This document shows positions 1 through 3,915 of a stretch of DNA of 8,881 nucleotides, in pieces. A program made the position numbers and the translations under genes. Position 1 is the stretch's first letter; every line of letters starts with the position of its first letter. This stretch comes from Thermodesulfobacteriota bacterium (lineage in GTDB: Bacteria > Desulfobacterota > Dissulfuribacteria > Dissulfuribacterales > UBA3076). Below the pieces are notes generated by a model, which saw only the letters and a list, made by a program, of their open reading frames with translations, was not told where the DNA came from and searched no databases. The stretch covers positions 1 through 8,881 of the forward strand of contig QNAY01000033.1 in assembly GCA_003645605.1 (NCBI GenBank), read 5' to 3'.

Positions 1-575
1 ATCAACACGATAAACTTGTATGCGAACAGCCAGCCTGCGGCACGACGGAGCCCCTGATCGAGGCAAAGCAACGGAATACCGGCCTCAAGCGTCCCTGCCG
101 GGCAGACATACTTGCAGAACCAGACGGAGCCGTAACCTGATGAATCCACCACAAGCAAAGGGAGCAAGACTACAAAGACAACAAGGAAGAGGTAGGGCCC
201 TCTTCCGAGGGGTCTCCAGAAGGAAAACTTGGGAACCGGAAGGAGGAACAGCCACTTCTGCAACAGGCCAAAGGGGCAAATCCAGCCACAGGGCATCCGG
301 CCCGCGACAGAACCTATCAGACCAAGACTTCCCAAAACGTATGCCCCAATATGCATCTGTCCCATCTGCAGACCCGGGCGCAGAGTTGCCAGAAGATTCT
401 GAAAGGCGCCAAGGGGACAGGACGTGGTGGCGGCAGGACAGGAGTGACAATTGAGCCCAGGAAAACAGATTTTCTTAAGAGGTCCTTGATATATGGAACT
501 TTTCCACGGGAAAAGCCAGTAAGCGTTAGCCAGCAATGCAAAGATATACTGGCTTTTTCCGCGCAGACGTTCCAT
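1..575 (-). CDS. 4Fe-4S membrane protein, NapH/CcoG-like, partial (C-terminus beyond window)
   Basis: The minus-strand frame is open from an ATG at 575 to the window edge, giving 191 residues with no stop. A hydrophobic N-terminus (about 10-24) leads into a Cys-rich loop with C37, C43, C46 and C53 (NCHSCPAATTSCP). Then come a membrane segment (about 75-92), the motif PCGWICPFG (C96, C100), another membrane segment (about 127-144) and FCKYVCPAGTLEAGIPLL (C154, C158). These paired CxxxCP motifs flanked by membrane helices are the signature of polyferredoxin-type membrane proteins such as NapH, NosR C-termini and CcoG (Fer4_5 type), which pass electrons at the membrane. An in-frame TAG lies seven codons before the ATG, so the start is well bounded; a GGAA lies about 9 bases upstream of it. 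The ATG overlaps the stop of the CXXC microprotein gene (TAATG), suggesting coupled translation. The electron donor and acceptor cannot be told from here. Confidence 0.88.
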   Translation of the reverse strand, partial: MERLRGKSQYIFALLANAYWLFPWKSSIYQGPLKKICFPGLNCHSCPAATTSCPLGAFQNLLATLRPGLQMGQMHIGAYVLGSLGLIGSVAGRMPCGWICPFGLLQKWLFLLPVPKFSFWRPLGRGPYLFLVVFVVLLPLLVVDSSGYGSVWFCKYVCPAGTLEAGIPLLCLDQGLRRAAGWLFAYKFIVL

Positions 576-709
576 TAGCCGATTCCAATACAGCTAAGGC
601 ATACGGTAATGGCCTTATGCCAGACTACAGGCACCTCGCCGGACCAGATTCCCAGTGCCAGGAGTGCAATAAAGGCAATTGTCGTAAAAAGAGGAAGAAA
701 TCGCTTCAT
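575..709 (-). CDS. 44-residue CXXC-motif membrane microprotein (CD1871A-like)
   Basis: This minus-strand ORF of 44 residues starts MKRFLPLFTT, has one hydrophobic helix (about residues 5-22), then a short tail GEVPVVWHKAITVCLSCIGIG with C37 and C40 four residues from the end. The architecture (one transmembrane helix, a G-x-x-x-G-E-like turn, a KAI-x-x-CLxCIGIG end) matches from memory the small 'CD1871A family CXXC motif-containing protein' group, which is often found beside 4Fe-4S membrane proteins. Its TAA shares one base with the ATG of the 4Fe-4S gene (TAATG), strong support for a real two-gene operon. AAAGG lies 5-6 bases before the ATG. Its function is unknown; the dicysteine end could be a redox pair or ligand a metal or cluster delivered to the neighbour. 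The family has Glu between the cysteines in the examples I recall; here it is Ser. Confidence 0.82.
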   Translation of the reverse strand: MKRFLPLFTTIAFIALLALGIWSGEVPVVWHKAITVCLSCIGIG

Positions 710-751
710 CAAAGCCTTTCGTAACTGTTCACTGGATTACAACGCCCATCC

Positions 752-778
752 ATTTTACCGCAACCCACCGAACTGTAA
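752..778 (-). promoter_or_regulatory. Possible promoter for the CXXC/4Fe-4S operon
   Basis: On the minus strand a TAAAAT (752-757) lies about 43 bases before the microprotein ATG. TTACAG (773-778) is 15 bases upstream of it, a short spacer for a sigma-70 promoter. The -35 candidate is inside the 16-bp palindrome at 773-788, which would place a repressor directly on the promoter. The match is modest and the assignment is inference. Confidence 0.25.
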
Positions 779-788
779 GCGCTTACAG
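773..788. promoter_or_regulatory. Perfect 16-bp palindrome, LacI-family-like operator
   Basis: CTGTAAGCGCTTACAG is fully self-complementary, with a central CG. Its core TGTAAGCGCTTACA fits the general LacI/GalR-family operator pattern (TGWNANCGNTNWCA, the cre-type consensus). It lies 64-79 bases upstream of the microprotein start, where an operator would be expected. No LacI-family regulator is visible in the window. Confidence 0.45.
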
Positions 789-870
789 GGTGCTGCAGAT
801 GCGAGGCGTACGGGTACGCAGACGTACTTCCTGTACTTCAAGTGCCCGACAACAAAGCAGATGCGGTGCC

Positions 871-886
871 CTGTGAACGCTTACAG
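871..886. promoter_or_regulatory. Second, imperfect copy of the operator-like palindrome
   Basis: CTGTGAACGCTTACAG differs from the perfect palindrome at 773-788 at two positions and still fits the same TGWNANCGNTNWCA pattern. The centres of the two sites are 98 bp apart. This copy overlaps the TAA stop (881-883) of the thiamine-binding protein gene. A two-site arrangement could allow looping, but this copy may equally be one arm of the larger inverted repeat 773-886. Confidence 0.35.
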
Positions 887-1177
887 CCTTTCTTTGACCG
901 ATCCGGTCTTATGACCCAGATGGACTTCTTTGTCACGGCGGTCATCTATCTTTATAACCGTATATACCCGTTTCGCCCCATGAGAAAAAGTGCTTTCATG
1001 CAAGGCCGTTGCTACAGCAAGGAGCTGATCAATGTCTCCTTCAATTATCGTCCCCATGTCCGTAAGTTCATATGGAAGCTCTTGCTCTGCAAGCAGCCTC
1101 TGCATGTTTACTACAAATTCTCCTACACTCGTGGATCCGGTTCCAAGGGGGGAAACGTTTATTTCCATAAGTGCCAT
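881..1177 (-). CDS. Thiamine-binding protein, MTH1187/YkoF-like (DUF77)
   Basis: The product has 98 residues, the usual length for the family. It begins MALMEINVSPLGTGSTSVGE and has the family's YELTDMGTIIEGD stretch (about 36-48) and the RVYTVIKIDDRRDK strand (about 70-83). The MTH1187/DUF77 fold is a small ferredoxin-like alpha/beta domain that oligomerises in the cytoplasm; members have been shown to bind thiamine or related pyrimidines. Whether this one does so is inferred. The start is well supported: AAAGGAG (1186-1192) lies 8 bases before the ATG. The 131-bp inverted-repeat element ends only a few bases upstream of that ribosome site, so the leader of the mRNA must lie in or run through the element. 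The stop codon lies in the palindromic region before the CXXC microprotein gene. Confidence 0.85.
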   Translation of the reverse strand: MALMEINVSPLGTGSTSVGEFVVNMQRLLAEQELPYELTDMGTIIEGDIDQLLAVATALHESTFSHGAKRVYTVIKIDDRRDKEVHLGHKTGSVKERL

Positions 1178-1201
1178 GACAATATCTCCTTTGAGTAACT
1201 A

Positions 1202-1332
1202 GTGCCTGAACGAAAACCACTCTTTTTGTCATTTCGACCGTAGGGAGAAATCTTTAATGCCTGTATTCTCAGTACGATAAAATTTCTCGCTTTGCTCGAA
1301 ATGACAGTTTTGGTTAGTTTTCGTTCAGACAC
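1202..1332 (-). mobile_element. MITE-like 131-bp element, copy 1, TA target duplication
   Basis: The element has near-perfect terminal inverted repeats: GTGCCTGAACGAAAAC at one end against GTGTCTGAACGAAAAC at the other. A second inner inverted repeat (GTCATTTCGA...GAGAAAT) makes almost the whole element one long hairpin. It is bordered by TA on both sides (1200-1201 and 1333-1334), the target duplication typical of IS630/Tc1-mariner elements. It encodes nothing. A copy of the same length lies inverted at 6743-6873, with five differences in 131 bases by hand count. I recall similar TGTCATTTCGA...GAGAAATC repeats being common in many bacterial genomes. It separates trkH copy 1 from the thiamine-binding gene. 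Confidence 0.85.
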
Positions 1333-1341
1333 TAACTAGTA

Positions 1342-1398
1342 ACCGTTCACGGGTTCAGGATTCACCGTTCAGGGTTGTACCCCCTGCCCCTTGCCCCT
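1342..1398. repeat. Short imperfect direct repeats downstream of trkH copy 1
   Basis: The stretch between the 131-bp element and the trkH stop has two ACCGTTCA (1342-1349, 1364-1371), related GGTTCAGG words, and a tandem TGCCCCT (1385-1391, 1392-1398). No gene or terminator is seen. It looks like simple slippage-prone intergenic DNA. Confidence 0.45.
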
Positions 1399-1401
1399 TG
1401 C

Positions 1402-2880
1402 TCAGGCTTTATTCCACCGCCACCTTGGATAGCGAACATCCTTCCAATACCTAGGAACAAAAAGTACAGCTATGGTGTAAAGTTCCAGCCGTCCCGCCAC
1501 CATACATATTATTAAAACGGCCTTTGAAAGATCAGGGAGTCCGGCGAAATTATGACAGGGGCCGACGCCTCCCAACCCTGGGCCTATGTTGTTTAAAGTA
1601 GCAATAACCGCCGTAGAGCCGGTGATTAGGTCTATTCCCTGTCCGGTTATTATCATAGTCGCAACAACAAATACTACCATATATAAAGAGAGATATCCCA
1701 GTATGGACTGGATTACTTCTGCAGGGACCTTTTGATTATCAAGTTTGATTGCCTCCACTGCCTTTGGGTGAATCAGTTTTGTTATCTGCATTCTCGTAAA
1801 CTTCCAAAACATAAGTATTCGGACCTGCTTAATGCCGCCGCTGGTAGAACCTGCCATCCCTCCCAAGCACATAAGGGCAACCAGGGTAAATTTGCACAGA
1901 GGTGCCCACTGATCAAAATCCGCTGTGCCAAAGCCGGTGGTAGTGAGCATAGACCAGACCTGAAATGCACCGTATCTCAGACTGTCTGACCATGAATCAT
2001 AGGTGCCGAACAGGATATTTACAAACATGACTAATATAGTAGCAAAAATGCCTATACCAAGGTAAAAGCGGAGCTCTTCGCTTTGAGCAAATACCTTTAA
2101 GTTACCTGAAAGCAGGCGGTAATGAAGAGAAAAATTTATTCCAGCAAGGATAATAAACACGATTATAATGATATCGATCCACGGATTATGAAATGCGGCC
2201 AAACTCTCGGTCCTGGTAGAAAATCCGCCGGTCGCCAGACTGGAAAAGGCATGGCAGATGGCATCAAAAAAGCTCATGCCGGCAAACATAAGCAATACGG
2301 TTTCAACTGCCGTAAAGAGCACGTACACACTCCATAAGATACGGGCCGTATCCTGGATCCTGGGCGCAAGGCGGTCCTTTGTAGGGCCGGGCATTTCTGC
2401 CTGGAAGAGCTTCATGCCTCCAATTCCGAGTATGGGCAGAATCGCCAGGGAAAGGACTATAATCCCCATACCCCCAAGCCACTGGGTAAAGGCCCTCCAG
2501 AAGAGCAGGCTGGGCCCCAGGACCTCAACCCTTTCCAATATTGTGGAACCTGTGGTGGTAAAGCCGGACATGGATTCGAAATAGGCATTGAGATAGCTCG
2601 GGATGGCCCCGGAGAGATAATATGGCAACGCCCCCAGGGCGGCGGCAGCAAGCCAGCTAAAGCCCACAATGGCAAACCCTTCCCTATGACCTATCTCCGG
2701 CTCTGTGACACAAGACCAGGCAAGCCCTCCTCCAAGACTTAATCCGATTGTGCTGGAGATAACAAAGAACCGCCAGTTCCCATCGTCGTAATATATGCTG
2801 AATGCGATGGGGATCAGAAGGGCAACTGAAAGAAAGATAAAGAGCCAACCCAACAAGGCCCCGATAGTACCCAGTCTCAT
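1402..2880 (-). CDS. trkH: TrkH-type potassium uptake channel subunit, copy 1
   Basis: This 492-residue integral membrane protein of the TrkH/KtrB superfamily imports K+ (or Na+) through a pore built from four M1-P-M2 repeats. The four filter segments are visible: TTTG at 108-111, ATGG at 216-219, TTTGFG at 313-318 and NIGPG at 431-435. The Gly-rich gating loop of the third repeat (GGMAGSTSGGIKQ, 340-352) and the conserved Arg of the fourth M2 helix (VAGRLELYT, R464) are present. The length is normal, and no frameshift is seen. The ATG overlaps the stop of the upstream chimeric pseudogene (ATGA), as in copy 2 with trkA. There is no clear Shine-Dalgarno, so translation probably depends on coupling. 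By hand alignment it is about 85% identical to copy 2. Its own trkA is reduced to a tail, so it would have to use a TrkA made elsewhere, such as the one at 8545-8881. Confidence 0.96.
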   Translation of the reverse strand: MRLGTIGALLGWLFIFLSVALLIPIAFSIYYDDGNWRFFVISSTIGLSLGGGLAWSCVTEPEIGHREGFAIVGFSWLAAAALGALPYYLSGAIPSYLNAYFESMSGFTTTGSTILERVEVLGPSLLFWRAFTQWLGGMGIIVLSLAILPILGIGGMKLFQAEMPGPTKDRLAPRIQDTARILWSVYVLFTAVETVLLMFAGMSFFDAICHAFSSLATGGFSTRTESLAAFHNPWIDIIIIVFIILAGINFSLHYRLLSGNLKVFAQSEELRFYLGIGIFATILVMFVNILFGTYDSWSDSLRYGAFQVWSMLTTTGFGTADFDQWAPLCKFTLVALMCLGGMAGSTSGGIKQVRILMFWKFTRMQITKLIHPKAVEAIKLDNQKVPAEVIQSILGYLSLYMVVFVVATMIITGQGIDLITGSTAVIATLNNIGPGLGGVGPCHNFAGLPDLSKAVLIICMVAGRLELYTIAVLFVPRYWKDVRYPRWRWNKA

Positions 2881-3122
2881 AAGGCAAGGAACCGTTCTGC
2901 CATGGGAATCGCCTTCTTCATGCTGAAGATTATCAGTCGGTCTCCGGCCTTCAACACTGTGTCTCCTGAATGAATAATTATGACATCAAAGGTCTCTTGA
3001 AGAGCTAAGTCCAATCACTCCAACCCATTATAGGCCGGTACTACCACAAATCCAGCCTTAGTAAAACCTTGGCATACAAAATCTACTATTCGCTGATCGT
3101 CCTCAATGAACAAGATACGCAC
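2877..3122 (-). pseudogene. Chimeric remnant: response-regulator receiver N-terminus fused to TrkA C-terminus
   Basis: Starting from GTG at 3122 (GGAGG at 3131-3135, 8 bases upstream), the frame reads VRILFIEDDQRIVDFV, a typical OmpR-type receiver start with the acidic EDD cluster. It continues ...KAGFVVVPAYNGLE, a TGA stop (3015-3017), then LDLALQETFDVIII. The TGA stands where such proteins usually have a glycine (NGLEG-like), so it may come from a GGA codon. At about 2972 the match to receivers ends, just before the expected phosphoacceptor Asp, and switches in frame to SGDTVLKAGDRLIIFSMKKAIPMAE. This is nearly identical to the TrkA C-terminus encoded at 8545-8640. The TGA at 2877-2879 overlaps the trkH start. 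The receiver lacks its phosphorylation site and the TrkA part lacks all nucleotide-binding domains, so neither function survives. The last codons may still serve to couple translation to trkH. Confidence 0.82.
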
Positions 3123-3135
3123 AAACAAAACCTCC

Positions 3136-3440
3136 ATGAGATATCCTGAATCCGCAGCGGCCCATTCTCAGAAGGCACCCAAGGCTGCAAACTACATCTG
3201 CTATTTGTTCTTGTAAATAAACCGCATTGATCAATCATAAATAGAGGTTGGAATTTTTTTGATTTTACTGTCACTTCCGTTGCAATAATACTATGGTTAT
3301 GTTGTAGTTGCACATGGTGACTGGAATGTGGCCCATTTCGTGCTGTTCTGGAATATTGAGCACGTATGGCGGTCACCTGGTCAGGTGGGCGCAGCCCACA
3401 AAAGCCGTGTAAATTTTATCTACTGTCATGACCAAACCGA
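3136..3440. other. Intergenic region between divergent genes
   Basis: No coding signal is convincing on either strand. The region is AT-rich and would carry the promoters for the minus-strand receiver remnant/trkH unit and for the plus-strand membrane protein. A weak minus-strand promoter candidate is TTTACA (3212-3217) with a 17-base spacer to TAGTTT (3189-3194). Two small palindromes are present: ATTGATCAAT (3226-3235) and CACCTG-GT-CAGGTG (3374-3387). Their role is unknown. Confidence 0.5.
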
Positions 3441-3908
3441 ATGAAAGACTCAGGTATGCTTGAATGGATTAACGCGCATCAGACCATGCTAGGGTGGTTG
3501 GTGGGTTTTTCCGTGATCATCTTTGTGGGCACATTAATTCTCATGCCTATCCTCGTAACACGCATCCCAACCGATTACTTCGATCACCGGGTACCATACC
3601 CAACCCGCTGGAAAGATCAACACCAGGCCATCCGCCTTACATTGCTGATTGGCAAGAACTTGCTGGCACTCACACTGATAGCAGGAGGTATTGCCATGCT
3701 GCTCCTGCCCGGGCAGGGCCTGCTGACGATACTGATCGGCGTGATGCTGCTGGACTTTCCTGGCAAATATCCACTCGAGCGGCGCATCGTGCAACAGCCG
3801 AAGGTCCTGCAGACCATCAATTGGCTACGCTCCAAAGGCAATCGGCCGCCACTGCATATCCAACCGGACGACTCCTCCACCTCAGACAGACAGGCCTACA
3901 AGCCTTAA
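3441..3908 (+). CDS. PGPGW-family small membrane protein
   Basis: The product has 155 residues. A first hydrophobic helix (about 17-38) is followed by a polar stretch, then a hydrophobic pair (about 66-88 and 93-105) around LLLPGQGLLTILIGVMLLDFPGKYPLERRI. This pattern, with a short Pro-Gly turn between two helices, is that of the PGPGW putative transmembrane family, here with PGQGL in place of PGPGW. The basic, soluble tail (RRIVQQPKVLQTINWLR, then a polar end) would be cytoplasmic. The function of the family is not known. It is the only plus-strand gene and converges on the P-type ATPase gene with a 7-bp gap. The start is uncertain: no good ribosome site precedes 3441, and an internal ATG at 3456 has only a close AGG. 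Confidence 0.75.
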   Translation: MKDSGMLEWINAHQTMLGWLVGFSVIIFVGTLILMPILVTRIPTDYFDHRVPYPTRWKDQHQAIRLTLLIGKNLLALTLIAGGIAMLLLPGQGLLTILIGVMLLDFPGKYPLERRIVQQPKVLQTINWLRSKGNRPPLHIQPDDSSTSDRQAYKP

Positions 3909-3915
3909 TAGCTGG

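Larger units (their letters stand above)
773..886. repeat. 114-bp region with long imperfect terminal inverted repeats
   Basis: The outer 24 bases at each end (773-796 and 863-886) are reverse complements with about five mismatches. The ends are the two operator-like sites. Inside are GCGTAC-GG-GTACGC (806-819) and a direct repeat GTACTTC (824-830 and 833-839); GCAGATGCG occurs at 795-803 and again at 858-866. The minus-strand RNA could fold into an extended hairpin right after the thiamine-binding protein gene. No T-run follows, so it is not an evident intrinsic terminator. It could be a REP/BIME-type palindrome or a small decayed mobile element. Confidence 0.5.

Noticed and set aside
20..454. 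A 144-codon plus-strand ORF (and an overlapping 121-codon minus-strand one)
   Set aside because: Both are in wrong frames over the 4Fe-4S gene. The true frame carries regular CxxxCP motifs and membrane helices, while these are low in hydrophobic structure or match nothing.
609..1198. Plus-strand ORFs over the CXXC and thiamine-binding genes
   Set aside because: They are antisense to two minus-strand genes with good ribosome sites or overlaps, and show no recognisable motif.
1342..1398. A CRISPR or functional tandem array
   Set aside because: There are only two copies of 7-8-base words with no regular spacers.
3086..3376. A 96-codon minus-strand ORF across the intergenic gap
   Set aside because: Its sequence has no family resemblance and it overlaps the receiver remnant in another frame, which is clearly the real ancestral frame.
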